From Actinobacteria bacterium UBA912 (GTDB lineage Bacteria; Actinomycetota; Coriobacteriia; Anaerosomatales; UBA912): a stretch of DNA of 28,154 nucleotides. The notes beneath the pieces are model-generated. The model was not told the origin of the DNA. It worked only from the letters and a program-made list of their open reading frames with translations, and made no database searches. The stretch covers positions 1 through 28,154 of the forward strand of contig DBEG01000001.1 of the NCBI GenBank assembly GCA_002293965.1, written 5' to 3'. Position numbers and translations under genes: made by a program. How positions within the stretch are numbered: position 1 is the first letter of the stretch; each line of letters opens with the position of its first letter. Positions 1-7,390 of this stretch are shown here, one piece after another.

Positions 1-1
1 G

Positions 2-526
2 TTCTCCGGCTCGCGCGGCGGGTACACCGAGGCCGACGTGCCCGACGCTTTCGACCTCTACGGACGCTCGAAGCTGTTGGGCGAGGTGGGCGACAGCTCG
101 CAGGTGGTGACGCTGCGGACCTCGATCATCGGCTGGCAGCTCGGGGAGCCGACCGGGCTTCTCGGCTGGTTCGCGGCGAATCGCCACGAGTCGCTCAAGG
201 GCTACACGCACGCCGTGTTCAGCGGACTTTCGACTCGGGCGCTGGTCGAGGTGGTGCGCGACGTCGTGATGCCGGACCCCACGCTTAGCGGCCTGTGGCA
301 GCTCTCTGCCGAGCCGATCGACAAGCACACGTTGCTCACCAAACTTGCGGGGTATCTGGGGTGGGAGGTCGAGGTCACCTCGGTCGACGAGCCCGTGATC
401 GACCGCTCGCTCGACAGCACGCGATTCCGTGAGCGCACCGGCTGGACGCCCCCGAGCTGGGATGAGATGCTGAGTGAGCTGGCACAGGAGTGGCAGACGG
501 CGGAAGGTCTATACGACGGTTCGTGA
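2..526 (+). CDS. NAD(P)-dependent sugar reductase/epimerase, RmlD-like SDR (5' truncated)
   Basis: The reading frame is open from the left edge, so the first part of the protein, including the Rossmann GxxGxxG motif, lies outside the window. An in-frame GTG at 38 is not a likely start because family sequence precedes it (FSGSRGGYTE, the loop after the conserved nucleotide-sugar SDR strand). The catalytic YxxxK is visible as Y-G-R-S-K at about codons 20-24. The C-terminal part has the substrate-domain pattern of dTDP-4-dehydrorhamnose reductase-like proteins, ending near RERTGWTPPSW. Known family members reduce or epimerise 4-keto nucleotide sugars in the cytoplasm. Because it lies directly upstream of rfbF/G/H and a YerE-like enzyme, I infer it performs the final reduction of the CDP-sugar made here, a role like YerF or a CDP-dideoxyhexose reductase. 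A dTDP-rhamnose role cannot be excluded. Confidence 0.8.
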   Translation, partial: FSGSRGGYTEADVPDAFDLYGRSKLLGEVGDSSQVVTLRTSIIGWQLGEPTGLLGWFAANRHESLKGYTHAVFSGLSTRALVEVVRDVVMPDPTLSGLWQLSAEPIDKHTLLTKLAGYLGWEVEVTSVDEPVIDRSLDSTRFRERTGWTPPSWDEMLSELAQEWQTAEGLYDGS

Positions 527-539
527 AAGGAGCCCGCGG

Positions 540-1310
540 ATGAAGGTTGTGATCCTGGCAGGCGGAATGGGGACACGCCTTTCGGAGGAGACGGGCACGC
601 GACCCAAGCCTATGGCCGAGGTCGGTGACAAGCCGATCCTCTGGCATATCATGAAGACCTACAGCCACTACGGCTTCAACGATTTCATCATCTGCGCTGG
701 CTACAAGGGCTATCAGATCAAGGAGTACTTCCAAAACTACTGGCTGCACAACTGCGACGTGACTTTCGACCTTTGCACGCACTCTACCGAGGTGCACCAG
801 GACGGCAACGAGCCCTGGCGCGTGACGATCGTCGACACCGGGCAGGACTCAATGACCGGCGGACGCTTGAAGCGCGTCGCTCCGTTCATCGGCGAGCAGA
901 CCTTCATGCTCACCTACGGCGACGGCGTCGCGGACATCGACATCGGGCGACTCATCGACTTCCATCGCGCCTCCGGGCGCCTCGGCACGCTGACTGCGGT
1001 GCTACCATCGGGCCGCTTCGGTGCCCTTGAGCTCGGCCCCGACGACAGCGTGACCGACTTCCGAGAGAAGCTGCTCGGCGACGGGGATTGGGTCAACGGC
1101 GGTTTTTTCGTGCTGGAGCCGGAGGTCCTTGGCCGACTCGTCGACGATCACACGATATTGGAGCGCGAGCCGCTCGAGTCGCTGGCGCGCGATGGCCAGC
1201 TCGGGGCCTACAAGCACACAGGCTTTTGGCAGCCGATGGACACCCTGCGCGACAAGATGCACCTGGAGGCTCTTTGGAACTCGGGAGAGGCGCCGTGGAA
1301 GGTTTGGTGA
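540..1310 (+). CDS. rfbF: Glucose-1-phosphate cytidylyltransferase
   Basis: This enzyme joins CTP and alpha-D-glucose 1-phosphate to give CDP-D-glucose, the entry step to CDP-3,6-dideoxyhexoses. The 256-residue product matches the usual size of about 257. Its N-terminus carries the nucleotidyltransferase signature (LAGGMGTRLSEETGTRPKPM), followed by LTYGDGVADIDI with the metal-binding Asp near residue 130. I chose ATG 540 rather than an in-frame upstream GTG (474) because homologues begin at MKVVILAGG and a GAAAGGAG ribosome site sits at 525-532. The upstream gene ends 13 bases before. It overlaps rfbG by 4 bases (GTGA at 1307-1310), consistent with translational coupling. Confidence 0.95.
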   Translation: MKVVILAGGMGTRLSEETGTRPKPMAEVGDKPILWHIMKTYSHYGFNDFIICAGYKGYQIKEYFQNYWLHNCDVTFDLCTHSTEVHQDGNEPWRVTIVDTGQDSMTGGRLKRVAPFIGEQTFMLTYGDGVADIDIGRLIDFHRASGRLGTLTAVLPSGRFGALELGPDDSVTDFREKLLGDGDWVNGGFFVLEPEVLGRLVDDHTILEREPLESLARDGQLGAYKHTGFWQPMDTLRDKMHLEALWNSGEAPWKVW

Positions 1311-2422
1311 CCACCGCCTCTGACTCGGCCAGGCTCTTCGGCGACACATTCAGTGGCCGCAGGGTGCTGGTGACCGGGCACACGGGCTTCAAGGGCTCGT
1401 GGCTTTCCCGCTGGCTGCTCGACCTGGGCGCCGAAGTGACCGGCTACGCGCTACCGCCAGACACCACACCGTCGCTCTTCACCGAGCTCGACCTGAGCCG
1501 CTCGCTGGACAGCCACTTCGGCGATGTGCGCGATGCGCAGAAGGTCGCGGGGCTGATCGCCGAGGTCCGGCCCGAGATCGTCTTGCACCTGGCCGCCCAG
1601 CCGCTGGTGCGCAGGAGTTACGCCGAGACCCCCTACACCTTCGAGACGAATGTGATGGGCGTGGTCAACCTGCTCGAAGCGGTCCGCGCATCGAGCGATT
1701 GCAGGGTAGTGCTCAACGTCACCACCGACAAGGTCTACGCGAATCCGGAGACCGCTGAGCCATTCGCTGAGGAGTCCCCGCTGGGCGGACACGACCCCTA
1801 CAGCGCCAGCAAGGCGGCCGCGGAGATCGTGACGGCTTCGTATCGGTCGTCGTTCTTCGGCGGACCGGGTGCGCCAGCGGTGTCGACTGCGCGTGCGGGG
1901 AACGTCATCGGTGGCGGGGATTGGGCCGAGGATAGGCTGGTGCCAGATTGCGTGCGAGCCCTTGGAGCCGGTGAGTCGGTCGAGATCCGCAACCCGGCAT
2001 CGACACGGCCGTGGCAGCACGTCCTCGAGCCGCTCGGCGGGTATCTGCACCTCGCGGCGATGTCGCTTCGTGATTCGCAGGCCGCAGGCGCATTCAACTT
2101 CGGCCCCGATGTAGGGGAGATTCGCACCGTCGGCGAGGTCGTCGAGCTCTTCCATGCGGCGTGGGGTCACGGCGACTGGCATGCGCACGCCCCCGACCAG
2201 CAGCCGCACGAGGCGACCCACCTCAGGCTGGCCATCGGCAAGGCCGACCGCGAGCTTGATTGGCGCCCGCTTTGGGGCTTCGAGCAGAGCGTCGAGCGGA
2301 CCGTGCAGTGGTACCGCGCTTTCGCAGACGGCTCCGCTGCCGAGGATCTCGTCGCAGAGGATATCGCAGCTTATTTGTGCACGGCCGCCCAGGCTGGCGC
2401 TTCGTGGATCGATCAACGTTGA
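1307..2422 (+). CDS. rfbG: CDP-glucose 4,6-dehydratase
   Basis: It converts CDP-D-glucose to CDP-4-keto-6-deoxy-D-glucose using a tightly bound NAD. The N-terminal Rossmann motif is GHTGFKG in VLVTGHTGFKGSWL. The catalytic region has TTDKVY (the TDK of NDP-sugar dehydratases) and YSASK as the YxxxK. The length of 371 residues fits the family. Start choice is open between GTG 1307 (GTGA overlap with the rfbF stop, GGAAGG at 1297-1302) and GTG 1295 (GGGAGAGG at 1283-1290); the protein differs by four residues. The much longer in-frame extension to 1088 lies inside rfbF and is not real. It is followed 13 bases later by rfbH. Confidence 0.95.
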   Translation: MTTASDSARLFGDTFSGRRVLVTGHTGFKGSWLSRWLLDLGAEVTGYALPPDTTPSLFTELDLSRSLDSHFGDVRDAQKVAGLIAEVRPEIVLHLAAQPLVRRSYAETPYTFETNVMGVVNLLEAVRASSDCRVVLNVTTDKVYANPETAEPFAEESPLGGHDPYSASKAAAEIVTASYRSSFFGGPGAPAVSTARAGNVIGGGDWAEDRLVPDCVRALGAGESVEIRNPASTRPWQHVLEPLGGYLHLAAMSLRDSQAAGAFNFGPDVGEIRTVGEVVELFHAAWGHGDWHAHAPDQQPHEATHLRLAIGKADRELDWRPLWGFEQSVERTVQWYRAFADGSAAEDLVAEDIAAYLCTAAQAGASWIDQR

Positions 2423-2435
2423 GAAAGGTGCACCT

Positions 2436-3782
2436 GTGAGCAGCGGTTCCGACAACGCCGAGGAGATACGCAGCGAGATCCTCGCCCTGACGCGAAGGTA
2501 TCACGAGGCCCGCTTTGCGCAAGCCCCGGAGTTCATCCCCGGCAAGTCGCGCATCAGCTACGCCGGTCGGGTCTTCGACGAGCACGAGATCGCCAACCTG
2601 GTCGACTCATCGCTCGACTTCTGGCTCACCTACGGCCGGTATTCAGAGGAGTTCGAGCGCAGGCTCGGGCAGTACCTGGGCATCAAGCACACGCTTTTCG
2701 TGAACTCGGGTTCGAGCGCCAACCTGCTTGCGGTGGCCGCGCTCACCAGCGAGAGGCTTGGAGACCGCCGCCTTACCCCCGGCGACGAGGTCGTCACCGT
2801 GGCCGCCGGATTCCCCACGACGGTCGCCCCGATCGTGCAGCTCGGCGCGGTCCCTGTCTTCGTCGATGTGGAGCTCGGGACGTGCAACATCGACGTGGAG
2901 CAGATGGAACAGGCCCTGTCGCCCAAGACCAAGGCGGTCATACTCGCGCATACGCTGGGCAACCCGTTCGACATCGGCGCCGTCCGCGGATTCTGCGACG
3001 CGCATGGGCTGTGGCTCATCGAGGACAACTGCGACTCGCTGGGAAGCGAGTACCACGGCCGCAAGACCGGGACCTTCGGCGACATCGGGACATCGAGCTT
3101 CTACCCGCCACATCATATGACCACCGGCGAAGGCGGGGCAGTCTACACCGATAACGACGAACTCGCCGCCATCATGCTCTCGATGCGCGATTGGGGGCGC
3201 GATTGCGTCTGCCCCTCGGGCCGGGACAACGTGTGTGGCAGACGTTTCTCGCAGCAGTTCGGCCTACTGCCGCCCGGCTACGACCACAAGTACGTCTACA
3301 CCGAGTTCGGTTTCAACCTCAAGGCCACCGAAGGTCAGGCGGCCGTCGGCGTTGCGCAACTCGACAAGCTGCCGGGATTCGTCGAAAGTCGCCGACGCAA
3401 CCATGCGCTCCTCGCCGAGGCGCTGAAGTCCCTTGCGGACATCATCCTGCTACCAAAGACCGCCGAAGGGGCCGACGCGAGCTGGTTCGGGTTCCTGATG
3501 ACCGTCGAGCCCGAGGCGCCCGTCACGCGCGACGAGCTCGTTGCCGCCGCCGAGGCCGCCGGTGTCCAGACCCGCATGCTCTTCGCGGGCAACATGGTGC
3601 GCCAGCCGGTCTTCGACCGCATGCGCGAGCGTGCCGTCGGCTACAGGGTCGTTGGCGAGCTGCTCAACACCGACCGCATCATGCGCGACGCCTTCTGGAT
3701 CGGCGTGTACCCCGGGATGACCGACGAGATGCTCGCACATATGGCTGATACCCTGCTCAAAGCATGCGGTAGGCGACCGTGA
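2436..3782 (+). CDS. rfbH: CDP-4-keto-6-deoxy-D-glucose 3-dehydrase (E1), PLP/[2Fe-2S] enzyme
   Basis: E1 removes the C3 hydroxyl of CDP-4-keto-6-deoxyglucose with PMP and an electron delivered by a reductase (E3). Two diagnostic features are visible. First, in the PLP-lysine region the sequence reads SFYPPHHMTTGEGG, so His226 stands where ordinary aminotransferases have the Schiff-base Lys. Second, cysteines 199, 257, 259 and 267 have spacing C-X57-C-X1-C-X7-C, which is the [2Fe-2S] signature of E1. Length is 448 residues, as expected. The start is GTG 2436 with GAGAAAGGTG at 2421-2430; the in-frame extension into rfbG is rejected. Its stop overlaps the next start by 4 bases (GTGA at 3779-3782). 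No E3 reductase gene is in the window. Confidence 0.96.
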   Translation: MSSGSDNAEEIRSEILALTRRYHEARFAQAPEFIPGKSRISYAGRVFDEHEIANLVDSSLDFWLTYGRYSEEFERRLGQYLGIKHTLFVNSGSSANLLAVAALTSERLGDRRLTPGDEVVTVAAGFPTTVAPIVQLGAVPVFVDVELGTCNIDVEQMEQALSPKTKAVILAHTLGNPFDIGAVRGFCDAHGLWLIEDNCDSLGSEYHGRKTGTFGDIGTSSFYPPHHMTTGEGGAVYTDNDELAAIMLSMRDWGRDCVCPSGRDNVCGRRFSQQFGLLPPGYDHKYVYTEFGFNLKATEGQAAVGVAQLDKLPGFVESRRRNHALLAEALKSLADIILLPKTAEGADASWFGFLMTVEPEAPVTRDELVAAAEAAGVQTRMLFAGNMVRQPVFDRMRERAVGYRVVGELLNTDRIMRDAFWIGVYPGMTDEMLAHMADTLLKACGRRP

Positions 3783-5485
3783 AGGCAAGCGATTACATCG
3801 CGCAGTTCCTCGCTGAGAGCGGCGTGACGACCGTCTACGAGATGACGGGCGGGATGATCACCTTCCTGCTCGATTCACTGGCAGCCCGAGGCGACATCCG
3901 CCTCATCAGCATGCATCACGAACAGGCCGCAGCATTCGCCGCCGAAGCAAGTGCCCGCATGACCGGTGTCCCGGGGGTCGCGATGGCCACCAGCGGTCCG
4001 GGCGCGACCAACCTGCTTACCGGCATCGGCAGTTGCTACTACGACTCCGTGCCAGCCGTCTTCATCACCGGTCAGGTGAACACCCACGAGCTGCGCGGGG
4101 ATTCAGGCGTGCGCCAGGCCGGATTCCAGGAGACCGACATCGTGGCGATGGCCGCGCCGATCACGAAGATGGCGGTCCAGGTCGCTTCGGCAGATGACAT
4201 CGTGCGCATCCTGCCCCTGGCGTTCCGGACCGCGCTCGAAGGCCGCCCAGGCCCCGTCCTCATCGACATCCCGATGGACATCCAGCGCCTCCCGCTCGCC
4301 GAGAGCGCGCCGCGCATCGAGGTGTCGCGCCCTGCAGCCCCCGCTGGAGTCGCCGCCGCACTTGAGGCCCTGTGCGCTGCCGAGAGGCCGCTGATCCTCG
4401 CGGGCGGGGGTGTCCGCGTTGCGGGAGCGGCCGCCGCACTGCGCCGCTTCGCCGAGAAGACCGGCATCCCCGTGGCGAGCACGCTCATGGGACTCGATGT
4501 GCTTGAGCACTCGCACCCCCTGCGCGTTGGGATGATCGGGACTTACGGGAACCGCTGGGCGAACCTCGCGCTGGGCGGGTGCGACTGCCTACTCGCGCTG
4601 GGCGCTCGCTTCGACGTACGTCAGACAGGCGCCGATGTCGAGGCTTTCCGGCGTGACAAGCGCATCATCCAGGTGGATATCGACGCATGCCAGCTCAGGT
4701 GGCGCCTCGAACCCGACATCGCGATCCAGGCGGACGTAGGTGCCTTCCTCGGCGAGGCGCTGCGGCTTGCAGACGGGCTTGCGGGCACCGACATCTCGGC
4801 ATGGCGCGTGCAGATCGAAGCGGGGCGCAACAGGTGGCCCGACACCTCCGAGCTCGCCGACGCGAGCGGGATCAACCCGGCGAACTTCCTCCGGCACCTG
4901 TCAGGGGTTGGCGGGGAGGCTTCGGCGTTCATCGCCGACGTGGGCCAGAACCAGATGTGGGCGGCCCAGTCGGTGCGTCTGCGGGAGGGGCAGCGCTTCC
5001 TGACCTCGGGCGGCATGGGCGCGATGGGCTTCGCGCTGCCTGCGGCCATCGGCGCGGCGATCGCCAGCCCGGGAGCACCCGTTTTCGTGATCTCGGGCGA
5101 CGGCGGCATGCAGATCAACATTCAGGAGCTCGAGACTATCGTCAGGCTGGGCCTTCCCGTGAAGGTCGCCGTGATGAACAACGGTTGCCTGGGCATGGTG
5201 CGCCAGATGCAGGACGAACTTTTCGAATCGCGCTATCAGTCGACCGTGCTCGGGTATGGCGCGCCGGATTTCGTAGCGGTGGCCCGCGCCTTCGGCATGG
5301 ATGCCGACAGGGTCGCTGACTCTGCCGACGTGTCTTCAGCCGCCGCCTGGCTGGCCGATGACCCCAAGCAGCCTCGCCTCCTTGAAGTCTCCCTGGATAC
5401 CAAGACGTGCGTGAGACCCAAGGTCACCTTCGGCAATCCCGTCTTCGTGATGGACGAGCCGCCGGGGGAGGGGGAACCTGCGTGA
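3779..5485 (+). CDS. ThDP-dependent acetolactate synthase-like enzyme, probable YerE-type CDP-sugar acetyl-branching enzyme
   Basis: The 568-residue protein has the full three-domain layout of the acetolactate synthase family. The N-terminal Pyr domain carries the catalytic Glu48 (HHEQAAAFAAE). The middle domain retains the FAD-associated GARFD-x-R-x-TG pattern. The C-terminal PP domain has the ThDP motif GDGGMQIN...NN near residues 440-467. Ordinary acetolactate synthase would sit in an ilv operon; this gene is overlapped to rfbH (GTGA) inside a CDP-dideoxysugar operon. The known enzyme in that setting is YerE of Yersinia pseudotuberculosis, a ThDP/FAD enzyme that adds a two-carbon unit from pyruvate to C4 of CDP-3,6-dideoxy-4-keto-D-glucose. 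I infer the same reaction here. The conserved DIPKD Lys of many acetolactate synthases is Met (DIPMDIQ). A small-subunit gene (ilvH) is absent nearby. The substrate is inferred, not seen. Confidence 0.8.
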   Translation: MKASDYIAQFLAESGVTTVYEMTGGMITFLLDSLAARGDIRLISMHHEQAAAFAAEASARMTGVPGVAMATSGPGATNLLTGIGSCYYDSVPAVFITGQVNTHELRGDSGVRQAGFQETDIVAMAAPITKMAVQVASADDIVRILPLAFRTALEGRPGPVLIDIPMDIQRLPLAESAPRIEVSRPAAPAGVAAALEALCAAERPLILAGGGVRVAGAAAALRRFAEKTGIPVASTLMGLDVLEHSHPLRVGMIGTYGNRWANLALGGCDCLLALGARFDVRQTGADVEAFRRDKRIIQVDIDACQLRWRLEPDIAIQADVGAFLGEALRLADGLAGTDISAWRVQIEAGRNRWPDTSELADASGINPANFLRHLSGVGGEASAFIADVGQNQMWAAQSVRLREGQRFLTSGGMGAMGFALPAAIGAAIASPGAPVFVISGDGGMQINIQELETIVRLGLPVKVAVMNNGCLGMVRQMQDELFESRYQSTVLGYGAPDFVAVARAFGMDADRVADSADVSSAAAWLADDPKQPRLLEVSLDTKTCVRPKVTFGNPVFVMDEPPGEGEPA

Positions 5486-6426
5486 GTGTCGTAAAGAAGT
5501 TCATACTGTTCGTAAGGCCGGTGGTCGTTGGGCGCTTGCCCGCTTTGGCCAGGGTTTATCGATACATGAGGGATAACTACTGGGCGAAAGCCCGTGCGAA
5601 GGTGCGCAACACGACACTGGCCGTGGCTTGCCAGTACAGGCGAGACAACAGGCCGATGGTCGATGAACCCAGGGACACCCCAATGGGCTTCAAACTGATC
5701 GGTGACCCTGCGATGGAGAAGGGGTTGTTCGAGCCGGTCGAGACAGAGATCGTGAGAAGTATCCTCGACAACGTCGAAGTCGTGGTGAACGTCGGTGCCA
5801 ATATCGGCTACTACTGCTGTCTTGCCCTCCGAAGAGGGAAGCACGTTGTCGCTTTCGAGCCGATGAGCGGCAATCTTCGGCATCTCTACAAGAACATCAT
5901 GGCCAATGGCTGGACGGACAGGATCGAGATATTCCCGATGGCCCTATCCGACAGAGTGGGGGTCATCGAGATATTCGGCGGACGGACGGGGGCGTCGCTC
6001 GTGAAGGGTTGGGCCGACACTCCCGAGAGATACGTCGAAATCGTCCCGACATCGACCCTGGACAACATCTTAGGATCGAGGTTCCAAGGCAGGAAGTGCC
6101 TTGTTCTCGTTGACATCGAAGGGGCGGAAAAGCTGGCACTCGAAGGAGCCACTTCATTCTTGTCCGCCGAGCCAAGACCGGTGTGGATGGTCGAGATAGC
6201 GATCACGGCCCATCAACCGAAGGGCACAACGATCAATCCGCATCTGCTTCCCACATTCGAGATCTTCTGGGAGCGCGGTTACGAGGCGTGGACTGCCGAT
6301 GAGTCGATGCGTCTGGTTCTTCCTGCCGAGGTGGAAGCCATAGTTGAGAGCGGCGAGGACACCCTGCTCACACACAACTTCCTCTTCATCGAAGAGGGAA
6401 GGAAGATGGAGATCCTACCGGCGTGA
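5482..6426 (+). CDS. FkbM family SAM-dependent methyltransferase
   Basis: FkbM-type enzymes O-methylate sugars or polyketide-linked hydroxyls. Motif I is VVNVGANIGYY near residue 105, followed by the acidic strand-2 end VVAFEPMSGN. A later LVDIEGAEKLAL matches the conserved D-I-E-G-A-E block of the family. GTG 5482 was chosen because it forms a GTGA overlap with the preceding stop and has a purine-rich GGGGGAGGGGGAA stretch upstream (5463-5475); this gives 314 residues. As the last gene of the coupled run, it probably methylates the sugar made by the upstream genes or the glycan carrying it. Its 3' end overlaps the opposite-strand glycosyltransferase by 12 bases. Confidence 0.88.
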   Translation: MSVVKKFILFVRPVVVGRLPALARVYRYMRDNYWAKARAKVRNTTLAVACQYRRDNRPMVDEPRDTPMGFKLIGDPAMEKGLFEPVETEIVRSILDNVEVVVNVGANIGYYCCLALRRGKHVVAFEPMSGNLRHLYKNIMANGWTDRIEIFPMALSDRVGVIEIFGGRTGASLVKGWADTPERYVEIVPTSTLDNILGSRFQGRKCLVLVDIEGAEKLALEGATSFLSAEPRPVWMVEIAITAHQPKGTTINPHLLPTFEIFWERGYEAWTADESMRLVLPAEVEAIVESGEDTLLTHNFLFIEEGRKMEILPA

Positions 6427-7389
6427 CAGCGCGCGCTTGATCTTCCCCAGGAGCGGCCTGACTGCCGAGTAAGCCGAACCCACACCGGCCAGCGCCGCAA
6501 GCGCCGCTATTCCTTGCCCGTCGATGGCCGCCCAGGAGAACACGCCGTCGCGCTTCGCCGCATCCACCAGCTCTCCGAAGGCTATCCGGGCGTCTGGCAG
6601 GACCGCCGTGCGCGCATGCAGCAGGTAGTTGGTTGCGTGTCGGCGCAGCAACCTGAGGTCCTCGGCGGCCAGGGGCGCTCCCAGAGCGTCGCGGTAGTAG
6701 CGCATCAGAGCAAGCGCGTGGGCTTCTCGGAAGATGGGGTTGTGACTGTCCTGGCCTTCGTGATGTCGGTAGCGGACCAGCGGCTCTCGGAGCAGGCCGA
6801 CAGGGCCACTTTGCGCCAGATCGACCAGCAGCACCCGGTCCGCAACGATCTCGAACTCCGCGTGACGTAGCCGGGCGGGCGGACCTTGCGAGCTGTGGAA
6901 CATCACGGAGCCGAAGTTGAGCGCCACGTTCTCGAGGAGTCTTCGGACTAGCGCAGGCGGTGTCTGGTAGATGTCCAGGGCCCCAATGCCGACGTCCTCG
7001 AAGGCCACGGCCGAGCCCGAGACGAAGGGCGCGCACTCTGTGGCGACCCAGCGCATCCCAGGATTCGCGTCGAGTGTCCGCACCTGCTGTTCGAGCATGT
7101 ATGGGTGCGCCAGATCGTCGTCGTGGAAGATCGTGAAGTACTCTGTAGCCGAGCCGATTGCAAAGGCCTTTTCGATGTTGCGCGTGGATCCGATGTTCTC
7201 GGCGTTGCGGATGTACTCGATGCCCGCAGAGCTGAACCGCTCGAGCACCGGCCCATAGTCGGTTTCGCTCGCGTTGTCCAAAATGACCAGCCTAAAGTCC
7301 GAAAACGTCTGCGCCATCAGGCTCTCAAGACACTCGCCCAGAAACCCTGGGCGGTTGTACGTTGGGATGACGATCGTCAGGCGGCTCAT
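6415..7389 (-). CDS. Glycosyltransferase family 2
   Basis: The N-terminus, RLTIVIPTYNRPGFL, is the typical GT-A/GT2 nucleotide-sugar binding start. LDNASETD follows near residue 40, and the metal-binding DXD is HDDDLAHP near residue 90. The product is 324 residues with no clear membrane segment; a basic C-terminus (KIKRALSRR) may help membrane association. ATG 7389 was chosen because homology begins there and GAGAGGG lies 9 bases upstream; an in-frame ATG six codons earlier (7407) is possible. It starts one base after the stop of the GT10 gene, so the two are co-transcribed on the minus strand. Donor and acceptor sugars are unknown. Confidence 0.88.
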   Translation of the reverse strand: MSRLTIVIPTYNRPGFLGECLESLMAQTFSDFRLVILDNASETDYGPVLERFSSAGIEYIRNAENIGSTRNIEKAFAIGSATEYFTIFHDDDLAHPYMLEQQVRTLDANPGMRWVATECAPFVSGSAVAFEDVGIGALDIYQTPPALVRRLLENVALNFGSVMFHSSQGPPARLRHAEFEIVADRVLLVDLAQSGPVGLLREPLVRYRHHEGQDSHNPIFREAHALALMRYYRDALGAPLAAEDLRLLRRHATNYLLHARTAVLPDARIAFGELVDAAKRDGVFSWAAIDGQGIAALAALAGVGSAYSAVRPLLGKIKRALSRR

Positions 7390-7390
7390 G

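Noticed and set aside
1451..2455. Long minus-strand frame (334 codons) opposite rfbG
   Set aside because: It lies antisense to a clear CDP-glucose 4,6-dehydratase, has no recognisable domain, and is typical of long chance frames in high-GC DNA.
3779..5485. Housekeeping acetolactate synthase (ilvB)
   Set aside because: No ilvN/ilvC neighbours, and it is overlapped with rfbH inside a CDP-sugar operon; a YerE-type role is the more economical reading, though not proven.
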